NCBI GenBank assembly: GCA_946617655.1
Contig: CAMOKL010000010.1
Span: 1 to 43,391, forward strand
Origin: Anaeroplasma sp902783745
GTDB taxonomy: Bacteria; Bacillota_I; Bacilli_A; Acholeplasmatales; Anaeroplasmataceae
Reading direction: 5' to 3'
DNA length: 43,391 bases
In this document: piece by piece, positions 7,505 to 15,081 of the stretch
How the letters are laid out: each line of letters opens with the position of its first letter
How positions within the stretch are numbered: position 1 is the first letter of the stretch
Translations under genes and position numbers: made by a program
The notes under the pieces: generated by a model
What the model saw: the letters and a program-made list of their open reading frames with translations, nothing else
Database searches by the model: none
What the model was told of the DNA's origin: nothing

Positions 7505-10187
7505 TACTTCTGAGAATTTAGATTTAGTTAATGAATATAATATTTCAAAATATACTATCGATGACTTGAATTATGTTATTTCTCATACAAAATTAACAAA
7601 TGATGGTTTCCCTTTAGTTTATCCAACAAGAACTAAAATGAATAAACCTATTTTGTTATCATTTTATAAAGCAAAGATTAAAAGCTTAGATGGGAAATTA
7701 TTAGATGAAGAAGAAGCTACATTTGATATTACTGAAACAGATGAATTTGATATCAATGATAGTAATGCTAAAACTAAAGTTAAATTTTTAAGTGCTTTAT
7801 TCTCTTTAAATAGATTTGTTGATGGTGGTGTATATTACCATGGTAAATATTACACAAGAAAAATGACACCTAAGTTTGCTAAATCATTAACAAAGAAATT
7901 TATGAGCAAATTCTTTCACATTGAAGATGGTCCATTATTATTAGAATATTTTGATAAGATGGATGGTGGATTCTTACCATATTGGCCTCAACATACATAT
8001 GATAAGAAGAAGATTGTTAAATTTTCTGCAGTTAATGCAACAATTGAACGCGCCGTTTCTGGTGAGGAATCTAAATTAAATAATACATTTTCATTTGATA
8101 TTTATGGTGATGATTTATTTGATTTATCAAATCCAGATGATTTGATGAAGGCTGAAACTATTCGTTCATTATTAGACTCTAACTTAACTGTTAAAGGATT
8201 CTATTATAAGGGTGAATTATTACCAAATAAATTATCTAAATCATTCAAAGCTTATATAGAAAAATCATTTGTAAGACATAATTTCACAATTAATCAACGT
8301 GATTATTTATTTACAAATGTAACAAAAGATCAAAAAACTAATTATCCATTATACTGGCCTTTACAAAATAATTACGATAAAAGAATTGCAATTTCTGTTG
8401 TAAATGCAAATGTTACTTTATTAGGTATTGATGAAAAGTACAGTAATTTTGATGTTTATGCAAATGATAATAATGATCTAAATAGTGAAGAATTCCAAAC
8501 AAAACTTAAAATCATACAATCATTGTTTTCACAAAAGTCTGCAATTACAGGCGCATTATACTTTGATGGAATGCTTATTCCTTCAAATTTAACAAAGTCT
8601 GAAATTGAAAGAAGAAAGAATATTGCAGAAAAAAATGCAAAAATATATATTGATGATAATGATGATTTCGTTAGAATTAATAAAAACTTTACGATTGAAG
8701 ATAGATTTGATTTATTAAGATTAACAGCAATTTATGACAAATATTATCCAAATAATATCGATATTATTTCTAAAAAAGATATAACATATGATAGAAATGA
8801 TAATGATTTGATTTGTAAATTTGATAGAACTAATGTAGTATCAGAATTTGGTAAATTTGAATTAGAAAATGACTTCACATTAGAATTGAAAAAAACAACT
8901 AAATTTGATGATATTAAATCAAATGAATTATATACTATTTTAAAAGGACTATTTACTTTAGATTTAAAAGTAAGAGGTGCTATATATTATAAGGGATTTA
9001 ATATCGCTCAAAAGAAAAAATCTAAGGGCTATAATGAACTATTATTAGAATTAAAGAATTATTTACCAAAAGATTATTATGATGAATTAATTTCTCATAA
9101 AAATGATGAATTTTATAAATATTCACTTGATAAGAAAAGTGGTATGTTAAAATATTGGCCAACTGTCGATAAAAATGGTCGTGAAGTTTTATGCTCTGTT
9201 GTAGAATCTAATGTACATTTTGGTAATATGAAGAGAGTTGTTAAAGCTTGTAATAACCTTAACTTCGATATTTATGTTGGTGAAACATTTGGTTTGGTTG
9301 GTGAGTCAGGTTCTGGTAAAACAACTATTTCAAGAGCAATCTTAGGAATTTATAATCTAACTTCTGGAGCTATTTATTTCAAGGGTAAATTAATAAGTGG
9401 TCATTTGACTTCTCATGAAATAAAAGCAAAAAAGAAGTCTATTCAAATGATTTTCCAAGATCCAGCTGCTTCATTAAATGAACGTGCTAATATTGACTAT
9501 ATTGTTTCTGAAGGATTATATAATTTTAAATTGTTTAAATCAAAAGAAGAAAGATTAGAAAAAGTATCACGTATGATGAGACAAGTTGGTCTATTGCCTG
9601 AACATTTATCTCGTTATCCACATGAATTCTCTGGTGGACAACGTCAACGTATTGGTATTGCAAGAGCGTTAGTAATTGAACCTGAGCTTGTACTTGCAGA
9701 TGAACCAATTTCAGCGCTAGATGTTTCTATTCGTGCACAAGTATTAAATCTTTTGAAAAAACTTCAAAATGATAATGATTTAACATATCTATTTATTGCA
9801 CATGATTTATCAATTATAAGATATATTTCTGATAGAATTGCAGTTATGCATAATGGTAATATTGTTGAACTTGGTAATGCAGATACTATTTATAAGCATC
9901 CAATTCATCCATATACTAGAGCTTTATTAACTGCTATCCCACAACCAGATCCTAAAACAAAGGATGAAAGAAAGAAGTTAGTTTATAATAAGGCTGATAT
10001 TGATTATGAAAAGTGTAGTTGGATTAATATAGGAAATGATCATTATATTTTAGCAACTGAAGAACTTGCAAATGATTGGAAAAATGATATTATTAATCCA
10101 AAATATTTATATGCATCAAACGAAAAAAGTGAAGATTTAAAAATTAATGAAGATAATTCTAAAATAGCTTTAGAAGGCAATAATTAG
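7485..10187 (+). CDS. oppF: OppF ATPase with four tandem degenerate half-NBD repeats
   Basis: This is the second ATPase of the peptide importer, 900 residues instead of the usual 310-330. The intact nucleotide-binding domain is C-terminal: Walker A GESGSGKT (606-613), signature FSGGQRQR (715-722), Walker B LVLADE (735-740), SALD (743-746), switch His773, and the OppF tail to about 865. Residues 42-527 contain four tandem units of about 100 residues, each resembling the first half of that domain. The shared elements are an aromatic Y-W-P-like entry, an SVVNANV-like strand, an N-F-D-I-Y-like strand, a helix in the place of the Walker A helix, a G-A-x-Y-Y-K-G strand, and a basic helix. None has Walker A. 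From memory, Mycoplasma OppF proteins are also about 850 residues. The ATG follows AGGAGG within the end of oppD. The role of the repeats is unknown. Confidence 0.93.
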   Translation: MKNKNNNTSENLDLVNEYNISKYTIDDLNYVISHTKLTNDGFPLVYPTRTKMNKPILLSFYKAKIKSLDGKLLDEEEATFDITETDEFDINDSNAKTKVKFLSALFSLNRFVDGGVYYHGKYYTRKMTPKFAKSLTKKFMSKFFHIEDGPLLLEYFDKMDGGFLPYWPQHTYDKKKIVKFSAVNATIERAVSGEESKLNNTFSFDIYGDDLFDLSNPDDLMKAETIRSLLDSNLTVKGFYYKGELLPNKLSKSFKAYIEKSFVRHNFTINQRDYLFTNVTKDQKTNYPLYWPLQNNYDKRIAISVVNANVTLLGIDEKYSNFDVYANDNNDLNSEEFQTKLKIIQSLFSQKSAITGALYFDGMLIPSNLTKSEIERRKNIAEKNAKIYIDDNDDFVRINKNFTIEDRFDLLRLTAIYDKYYPNNIDIISKKDITYDRNDNDLICKFDRTNVVSEFGKFELENDFTLELKKTTKFDDIKSNELYTILKGLFTLDLKVRGAIYYKGFNIAQKKKSKGYNELLLELKNYLPKDYYDELISHKNDEFYKYSLDKKSGMLKYWPTVDKNGREVLCSVVESNVHFGNMKRVVKACNNLNFDIYVGETFGLVGESGSGKTTISRAILGIYNLTSGAIYFKGKLISGHLTSHEIKAKKKSIQMIFQDPAASLNERANIDYIVSEGLYNFKLFKSKEERLEKVSRMMRQVGLLPEHLSRYPHEFSGGQRQRIGIARALVIEPELVLADEPISALDVSIRAQVLNLLKKLQNDNDLTYLFIAHDLSIIRYISDRIAVMHNGNIVELGNADTIYKHPIHPYTRALLTAIPQPDPKTKDERKKLVYNKADIDYEKCSWINIGNDHYILATEELANDWKNDIINPKYLYASNEKSEDLKINEDNSKIALEGNN
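7608..9464 (+). repeat. Five diverged tandem protein-level repeats in oppF (four dead, one live)
   Basis: Units lie at residues 42-140, 163-262, 287-384, 421-527 and 554-660 of OppF, that is DNA 7608-7904, 7971-8270, 8343-8636, 8745-9065 and 9144-9464. The fifth is the start of the working ATPase domain. Anchor strings that line up are GGVYYHGKYY, KGFYYKGELL, GALYFDGMLI, GAIYYKGFNI and GAIYFKGKLI. A second set is FDITETDEFDI, FDIYGDDLFDL, FDVYANDNNDL, FTLELKKTTKF and FDIYVGETFGL. The DNA itself has diverged and no nucleotide repeat is obvious. Confidence 0.85.
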
Positions 10188-10228
10188 TTTTTAAATAAAC
10201 TTTATTAAGAATTAAATTTGAGGATATT

Positions 10229-10552
10229 ATGAATAAGATATTAAAGACTATTATTGCATATTTAATTTTAATAGTATTACCTATAGCATTATCAATTCCT
10301 TTTAATATTGGTTTTGGCAATAAGAGAATAACTGAAATTGTAATGGCTTTTACGGGATTAATTTACTTCTTGATTTTAGTCATAAGATATTGGCTTAAAG
10401 ATAGAAAACTTTTTAAAAACAAAATATCTAATTCTGATTTTAAAAAGACAGACGATTATGCCAAATACATTAATATTAATATGATTCTTTTAATATCTGG
10501 TATAGCATTACTTGGCTTATCATATATCTATTTCGTAATTTTTATAAAGTAA
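10229..10552 (+). CDS. Small hypothetical membrane protein
   Basis: This 107-residue protein of unknown function has three hydrophobic segments (about residues 5-25, 34-54 and 82-105), with a basic loop of about 25 residues between the second and third. It starts behind a GAGGA ribosome-binding site, 41 bases downstream of oppF, and is followed by a hairpin terminator, so it may be the last gene of the opp transcript. Nothing in the sequence links it to peptide transport. I do not recognise a family. Confidence 0.65.
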   Translation: MNKILKTIIAYLILIVLPIALSIPFNIGFGNKRITEIVMAFTGLIYFLILVIRYWLKDRKLFKNKISNSDFKKTDDYAKYININMILLISGIALLGLSYIYFVIFIK

Positions 10553-10560
10553 TAAATTTG

Positions 10561-10587
10561 AAGCCCCTATTTTATATTGGGGCTTTA
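10561..10587 (+). terminator. Terminator after the opp region
   Basis: AAGCCCC (10561-10567) and GGGGCTT (10579-10585) form a G/C-rich hairpin, followed by a short T-containing tail (TTATGTTAT). The weak T run makes efficiency uncertain. Confidence 0.65.
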
Positions 10588-10609
10588 TGTTATAAAGAAG
10601 GTGTTTTTA

Positions 10610-11494
10610 ATGTTTATTAAAAATAAGATAAAAAAAGATTGGGGTAAGGGCATTCCTTCATATAATAAAGATGATATTATGACTGAGGATGAAATCTATG
10701 ATTTTGCGTTAGATTTTTTTACAGCTCATGAAGTTATAAAGCATAAATATGAACCAATTAAAGCAATTGAGAATAAGCATGATATTCCATCTATGATATT
10801 AAGAATAGATGGTAAGTTATCCTTTATACTAATTGAATGTATGGTGGCACCAAGATTTCCTCATATTACACGTGCATCTAAGCATAATCTTTTATATCAG
10901 TCAAAAAAGTTTAATGCAACATCATATTATGCACCTATAGGTATAGGTTCTTATGATAAGGAACGATTTGATTCAAGCTTAGCTTTAAAAGGAGATAAAT
11001 ATAATTTTTGGTATAAAGGACTTGAAAAAATAGAAGAAGATTCAAATCCTGATTTATTAGAAAAACAATTTAATATTCTTGATACCATTGGTGAAGGTTA
11101 TCACGATTATAAAATTGACCCATTTTTAAGTCTTTTAAGTGAGAATGTAAATCTACATTCAGATTTTTCTGGAAAAGAATTTGTTGGAAAAAATGAAGTA
11201 TTAGAGTATTTTAAAGATTTGTTTTCTAAAATAAATAATCCTGATGCTGAACTAGAATATTTAGTTTGTCAATTTGATGGAAATATATCTATGAATTTTA
11301 AAGGACAAGTAGATGGTGAAGATAAGAATAAAGATTTATATATGCCACAAGAAAATGATAAACCTTTATTATTAATAAGCCAAAAAATCAAGGACAAACA
11401 AAATCTTATAATGATTAATTGTGATTTTAATAGAGATAATTTGATTACTAATATAAATATCTCATCACCAAAGTTTTTTAAATTAAAATTCTAA
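10610..11494 (+). CDS. Hypothetical protein, possible NTF2-like C-terminal half
   Basis: This is a soluble protein of 294 residues from the ATG that follows GAAGGTG; an upstream in-frame TTG lies inside the preceding terminator and is unlikely to be used. I do not recognise the N-terminal half (1-150), which has no signal peptide or membrane segment and mentions acidic and aromatic residues throughout. The C-terminal half has a segment, DPFLSLLSENVNLHSDFSG, followed by a helix-rich stretch and several short strands. This loosely resembles the SnoaL/NTF2-like fold, but that is a pattern impression only. The gene stands alone between two terminators. Confidence 0.7.
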   Translation: MFIKNKIKKDWGKGIPSYNKDDIMTEDEIYDFALDFFTAHEVIKHKYEPIKAIENKHDIPSMILRIDGKLSFILIECMVAPRFPHITRASKHNLLYQSKKFNATSYYAPIGIGSYDKERFDSSLALKGDKYNFWYKGLEKIEEDSNPDLLEKQFNILDTIGEGYHDYKIDPFLSLLSENVNLHSDFSGKEFVGKNEVLEYFKDLFSKINNPDAELEYLVCQFDGNISMNFKGQVDGEDKNKDLYMPQENDKPLLLISQKIKDKQNLIMINCDFNRDNLITNINISSPKFFKLKF

Positions 11495-11520
11495 AAAAAG
11501 CACCAATTGGTGCTTTTTTA
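11493..11520. terminator. Bidirectional terminator between convergent genes
   Basis: GCACCAATTGGTGC (11500-11513) is a perfect palindrome flanked by A7 on the left and T6 on the right, so it can end transcription from both the plus-strand hypothetical gene and the minus-strand CYTH gene. Confidence 0.88.
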
Positions 11521-11532
11521 TTCAGTAGTAAT

Positions 11533-12075
11533 TTATTTTTTAGCTTCAAAAGCTCTAACGCTTTTCTTAGGAGATTCTTTATATTCAATATTATGAGACT
11601 TCATAAAGTTTAAGAAATCATGTTTACCTTCTTCATCATGTTCTGCCTCATATTCTATTTCATAATCAACATGTCCATAATATTCTGATCTATCAAAGAA
11701 TAATTTACCATGTTTATAGAAACAAGAAGTACGATAAGTTGTAAGTTCAGCAACCTTTATTACGTTATAAGGAAGGTCAATTATCTCAGCATTGAATCCT
11801 GAACTTATATAATTCTTTGCTTTATCTTCAGTAAGAAGAATATGTGATTCATCATTACCAACAGTGCTTTTTGTTTTCTTAGTAAGCTTGTAATTGTCTC
11901 CCTTTTGTCTAATTCTTAATACAATTTTATTTTCATGTAATAAAAAATCTGGTGTATCAAAATAATGATTTGTTTGACAATAAATATTATCTTTTAAATT
12001 AAATTCTTTAACTAATGCCTCATATTGTTCTTTTGTGATTAATGTTTTAAATTCAATTTCCTTTTCAAAAATCAT
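11533..12075 (-). CDS. CYTH domain protein (triphosphatase family, YjbK-like)
   Basis: This 180-residue cytoplasmic protein matches the CYTH/triphosphate tunnel fold. It has the signature E-I-E-F-K near the N-terminus (ExExK), paired basic strands such as VLRIRQKG and YKLTKKTK for phosphate binding, an R-T-S-C-F-Y strand, and an acidic metal-binding strand YEIEYEAEHDEEGKHDF. CYTH proteins bind or hydrolyse triphosphorylated substrates with a divalent metal; the exact substrate is not evident. Two ATGs are adjacent. The second (12075) is seven bases from GGAGG and is preferred over 12078. It is divergent from NAD kinase, and in Bacillus yjbK lies near the NAD kinase gene yjbN, which supports the YjbK assignment. 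Confidence 0.85.
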   Translation of the reverse strand: MIFEKEIEFKTLITKEQYEALVKEFNLKDNIYCQTNHYFDTPDFLLHENKIVLRIRQKGDNYKLTKKTKSTVGNDESHILLTEDKAKNYISSGFNAEIIDLPYNVIKVAELTTYRTSCFYKHGKLFFDRSEYYGHVDYEIEYEAEHDEEGKHDFLNFMKSHNIEYKESPKKSVRAFEAKK

Positions 12076-12224
12076 CATAATCCCTCCTTAAAAATCTAAT
12101 ATAATTATACTTTACTTTTGTAAATAAAATCAATAAAATATTTTTATATTTGTTTAAATGAAGTCTATATTATAGAAATAATGAAAAATATATGTTAAAA
12201 TACCATTCAAAGTGGGGTGATTGT

Positions 12225-13001
12225 ATGACTTACACAGTAGTTGTTAGAGATCAGGATAGAAGTCAAACTGTCTTAGATGAAATTACAAGAAAAATTAAAT
12301 TAGATAGAGATGATAAATCACCAGATATAGTAATTGCTATAGGTGGTGATGGTACTATTTTAAAAGCTTTCCATTTATATCCTAAGTCATTGTTATTTGG
12401 AATTAAAACAGGAACTTTAGGTTTTTATTCAAATTATTTAGGTGATGATTTAGATAAAATGATAGATGATATTAATAATCAAACTTATTCAGTATCAGAA
12501 TTAGATTTATTAAAAATAGCTTTTATAGATAAAGATGGAATGAAAAAAGAAGATTTCGCTTTAAATGAAATTACTGTTGTATCTCCTTTAAGAACATTAA
12601 GATTAGATGTTTATGTTGATAATCTATATTTAGAAAGATTTAGAGGTACTGGTGTATGTGTATCAACACCATCAGGTTCAACTGCATATAATAAGTCATT
12701 ACATGGTGCAGTAATTGATTCTGATTTATCTGTTATGCAGTTAACTGAAATTGCAGGTATTAATTCTAATGCATATAGAACTTTATCATCTCCATTAATT
12801 TTATCTAATGAAAGAACAATAATGTTAAAGGCTGTTGATTTTGATAAGACATTTATTACAGTTGATAATAAGCAGTATTCATTAGATAATTTAAATGCTG
12901 TTAAAATATCTATTAACGAAGATAAATTTAGAATGGCATACCATGATTATGAATCATTTTATAAGAGATTACAAAGAACTTTCTTAATTTCATTGAAATA
13001 G
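12225..13001 (+). CDS. nadK: NAD kinase
   Basis: NAD kinase phosphorylates NAD to NADP with ATP or polyphosphate in the cytoplasm. The 258-residue length suits the short Gram-positive form. The catalytic GGDGT motif is at residues 40-44. Further family motifs are the GTLGFYSN-type segment near 64-71 and TGVCVSTPSGSTAYNKSLHGAV (about 145-166), the NAD-binding loop. A longer frame opens at 12192, but the GGGGTGA ribosome-binding site (12214-12220) sits directly before the ATG at 12225, which is also where similarity to the family begins. It is monocistronic, ending at a hairpin terminator. Confidence 0.95.
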   Translation: MTYTVVVRDQDRSQTVLDEITRKIKLDRDDKSPDIVIAIGGDGTILKAFHLYPKSLLFGIKTGTLGFYSNYLGDDLDKMIDDINNQTYSVSELDLLKIAFIDKDGMKKEDFALNEITVVSPLRTLRLDVYVDNLYLERFRGTGVCVSTPSGSTAYNKSLHGAVIDSDLSVMQLTEIAGINSNAYRTLSSPLILSNERTIMLKAVDFDKTFITVDNKQYSLDNLNAVKISINEDKFRMAYHDYESFYKRLQRTFLISLK

Positions 13002-13031
13002 AAGTAGTATATAATTAAAAAAAGCAAAAAA

Positions 13032-13070
13032 TCGGTAAACGTTTACATAAAGTTTGCCGAGTTTTATTTT
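13032..13070 (+). terminator. Terminator of nadK
   Basis: TCGGTAAAC (13032-13040) and GTTTGCCGA (13052-13060) form a nine-pair stem with one G-T pair, followed by GTTTTATTTT. The left arm and loop also contain a cre-like palindrome, annotated separately. Confidence 0.75.
13034..13047 (+). promoter_or_regulatory. cre-like operator upstream of gapA
   Basis: GGTAAACGTTTACA contains the perfect palindrome GTAAACGTTTAC (13035-13046) and matches the catabolite-responsive element consensus TGWAARCGYTWNCW at 13 of 14 positions. It lies 25 bases upstream of the gapA -35 box, a position used by CcpA for activation in Bacilli. No ccpA gene is in the window, so the binding protein is inferred; another LacI-family regulator is possible. 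Confidence 0.5.
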
Positions 13071-13071
13071 G

Positions 13072-13100
13072 TTGAATATAAGATTTAAGTGTAGTAAAAT
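13072..13100 (+). promoter_or_regulatory. Sigma-A promoter of gapA
   Basis: TTGAAT (13072-13077) and TAAAAT (13095-13100) are separated by 17 bases, placing the start about 40 bases before the gapA ATG. Confidence 0.75.
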
Positions 13101-13147
13101 AATTATGTAAAATTTTTTTCAAATTTTCTAGGAGGATAAAAAATATT

Positions 13148-14188
13148 ATGGCTGTTAAAGTAGCAATTAATGGTTTTGGTCGTATTGGACGTTTAGCATT
13201 CCGTCAAATGTTCAATGCTGAAGGTTATGAAGTTGTAGCAATTAATGATTTAACTGCTCCAGCAATGTTAGCAAATTTATTAAAGTATGACACTGCTCAA
13301 GGTGGATATGCTGGATTTATTGGCGAAAACAAGCACACTGTTGAAGCTGGTGAAGATTCAATCACTGTAGATGGTAAGAAGATTACTATCTATAAGGAAC
13401 CAGATGCAAATAACTTACCTTGGGGCAAGTTAGGTGTAGATGTAGTATTAGAATGTACTGGTTTCTATACTAAGAAGGAAAAGGCAATGGCTCATATCAA
13501 TGCCGGCGCTAAGAAGGTTGTTATTTCAGCTCCAGCTGGAAACGATCTTAAGACTATCGTTTACAATGTAAACAATGAAACATTAACTAAGGATGATCAG
13601 ATTATTTCTGCAGCATCTTGTACAACAAACTGCTTAGCTCCAATGGCTAAGGCATTAAATAATTTCACTCCAATCGAAGCTGGTATCATGAATACAATTC
13701 ATGCTTATACTGGTGACCAAATGATTCTTGATGGTCCACATCGTAAGGGTGATTTAAGAAGAGCTAGAGCTGGTGCTGCAAACATCGTTCCAAACTCAAC
13801 TGGTGCTGCAAAGGCAATCGGTCTAGTTATTCCTGAATTAAATGGTAAGTTAATTGGTTCTGCACAAAGAGTTCCAGTACCTACTGGTTCTACAACTATC
13901 TTAGTTGCAGTAGTTAATGGTAAGGGTAAGGAAGTTACTCCTGATACAATTAACGCAGCAATGAAGGCAGCTTCTGATCCTGAAACATTCGGATACAATG
14001 AAGATCCAATCGTATCATCTGATGTAATCGGTATGAGATTTGGTTCATTATTCGATGCAACTCAAACTATGGTATTACCTTTAGGTAATGACAAGTATCA
14101 AGTTCAAGTTGTATCTTGGTATGACAATGAAAACTCATATACTTCACAGATGGTTCGTACTATTAAGTACTTCGCTGAATTAAAGTAA
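13148..14188 (+). CDS. gapA: Glyceraldehyde-3-phosphate dehydrogenase
   Basis: GAPDH carries out NAD-dependent oxidation and phosphorylation of glyceraldehyde 3-phosphate in glycolysis. The protein has 346 residues. The N-terminal Rossmann motif is INGFGRIGR (7-15). Asp34 in AINDL suits NAD over NADP, so the catabolic GapA form is likely. The active site is SCTTNC with catalytic Cys158, and the partner His is at 185 in NTIHAYTGDQ. AGGAGG precedes the ATG. Codon choice shifts to AAG, GGT and GCT relative to its neighbours, as expected for a highly expressed gene. It is monocistronic with its own promoter, a cre-like site and a terminator; no pgk or tpi is adjacent. Confidence 0.97.
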   Translation: MAVKVAINGFGRIGRLAFRQMFNAEGYEVVAINDLTAPAMLANLLKYDTAQGGYAGFIGENKHTVEAGEDSITVDGKKITIYKEPDANNLPWGKLGVDVVLECTGFYTKKEKAMAHINAGAKKVVISAPAGNDLKTIVYNVNNETLTKDDQIISAASCTTNCLAPMAKALNNFTPIEAGIMNTIHAYTGDQMILDGPHRKGDLRRARAGAANIVPNSTGAAKAIGLVIPELNGKLIGSAQRVPVPTGSTTILVAVVNGKGKEVTPDTINAAMKAASDPETFGYNEDPIVSSDVIGMRFGSLFDATQTMVLPLGNDKYQVQVVSWYDNENSYTSQMVRTIKYFAELK

Positions 14189-14213
14189 TAATATTTTAAC
14201 AAATATATTTATT

Positions 14214-14250
14214 AAGGCTATGAAATATTTTCGTAGCCTTATTATTTTTG
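14214..14250 (+). terminator. Terminator of gapA
   Basis: AAGGCTA (14214-14220) and TAGCCTT (14234-14240) form a hairpin followed by ATTATTTTTG. Confidence 0.8.
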
Positions 14251-14259
14251 TGATATAAT
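14251..14259 (+). promoter_or_regulatory. Extended -10 promoter of ung
   Basis: TGATATAAT is a TGnTATAAT extended -10 element located 17 bases before the ung ATG. No good -35 box is seen, which is usual for extended -10 promoters. The resulting leader would be very short, about ten bases. Confidence 0.55.
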
Positions 14260-14275
14260 CAAATAGGTGATTTAA

Positions 14276-14950
14276 ATGGAATGGATAGATTTATATAATA
14301 ACGATTTAAAAAAAGATTATTTTAAAAAGCTTTTAGCTGATGTAAAAGAAGAATATAAAAATTATACCTGCTTCCCACCATATGAAAATATTTTTAGAGC
14401 ATATAAATTAACACCTTTAGAAGATGTTAAAGTCGTTATATTAGGACAAGATCCATATCATGAAAAAGGACAAGCTAATGGTCTAGCATTCTCTGTTGAC
14501 TGCAAGAAGCTTCCACCTTCATTAAAAAATATATATAAAGAGATGGAATCTGACTTAGGATTAACTGTTAATCAGGATGGTGATTTATCTTATCTTGCGA
14601 AACAAGGAGTAATGCTTTTAAATACAACCCTTACTGTAAGAGAAGGAGAAGCTAATTCTCACAAGGATTTAGGCTGGAGTCATTTTACAAATAATTCAAT
14701 TGCCCTTTTAAACGCATTATCTACACCTAAGGTGTTCATCTTATGGGGAAATGATGCAAAAACTAAAAAAAGCCTTATTACGAACCCTAATCACCTTATT
14801 ATAGAGTCTGCACACCCATCTCCTTTATCTGCATATCATGGTTTCTTTGGTTCAAAGCCTTTTTCAAAGGCAAATGAATTCTTAAAAGCTAATGGAAGAA
14901 AACCAATTGATTGGGTAAAAGAAGAAAATAACCTGTTTAATTTAAAATAA
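14276..14950 (+). CDS. ung: Uracil-DNA glycosylase
   Basis: Family 1 UDG removes uracil from DNA, starting base-excision repair. The length of 224 residues is standard. The water-activating motif GQDPYH is at residues 57-62 with catalytic Asp59. The uracil-contacting segment LLNTTLTVREGEANSH is at about 114-129, and the minor-groove intercalation loop HPSPLSAY is at 180-187 with His180. The ribosome-binding site is TAGGTGA. It is monocistronic, between the gapA terminator and its own. Confidence 0.97.
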   Translation: MEWIDLYNNDLKKDYFKKLLADVKEEYKNYTCFPPYENIFRAYKLTPLEDVKVVILGQDPYHEKGQANGLAFSVDCKKLPPSLKNIYKEMESDLGLTVNQDGDLSYLAKQGVMLLNTTLTVREGEANSHKDLGWSHFTNNSIALLNALSTPKVFILWGNDAKTKKSLITNPNHLIIESAHPSPLSAYHGFFGSKPFSKANEFLKANGRKPIDWVKEENNLFNLK

Positions 14951-14964
14951 TGTGTTGTTGCATC

Positions 14965-14990
14965 ATGCGATAACGCATTATTTTTTTTTG
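14965..14990 (+). terminator. Terminator of ung
   Basis: ATGCG (14965-14969) and CGCAT (14974-14978) with an ATAA loop are followed by TATTTTTTTTT. Confidence 0.75.
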
Positions 14991-15048
14991 CTATTCTGGT
15001 ACCATTAAAATTATTTAAATTGGTGCTTTTATTGATACCAAAAACTAT

Positions 15049-15054
15049 TATAAT
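15049..15054 (+). promoter_or_regulatory. Candidate -10 box for the ECF transporter gene
   Basis: A perfect TATAAT sits 27 bases before the ATG. No consensus -35 box is present at 16-18 bases; CTTTTA at 17 bases is the best. I looked for a vitamin-type riboswitch in 14990-15080 and saw no recognisable aptamer. Confidence 0.45.
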
Positions 15055-15081
15055 GTTTAGTATACGAGAGAGGTGAGAGTT

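Noticed and set aside
12192..12224. Longer NAD kinase start (11 extra residues)
   Set aside because: The GGGGTGA ribosome-binding site lies inside the extension, directly before ATG 12225, and the extension has no family-like residues.
13705..13998. Open frame of 97 codons on the minus strand inside gapA
   Set aside because: It is a shadow of the gapA codon pattern, with no ribosome-binding site.
14990..15048. Riboswitch upstream of the ECF transporter gene
   Set aside because: I looked for folate, TPP, FMN, preQ1 and cobalamin patterns and saw none; the GGTACCA/TTGGTGC pairing is weak.
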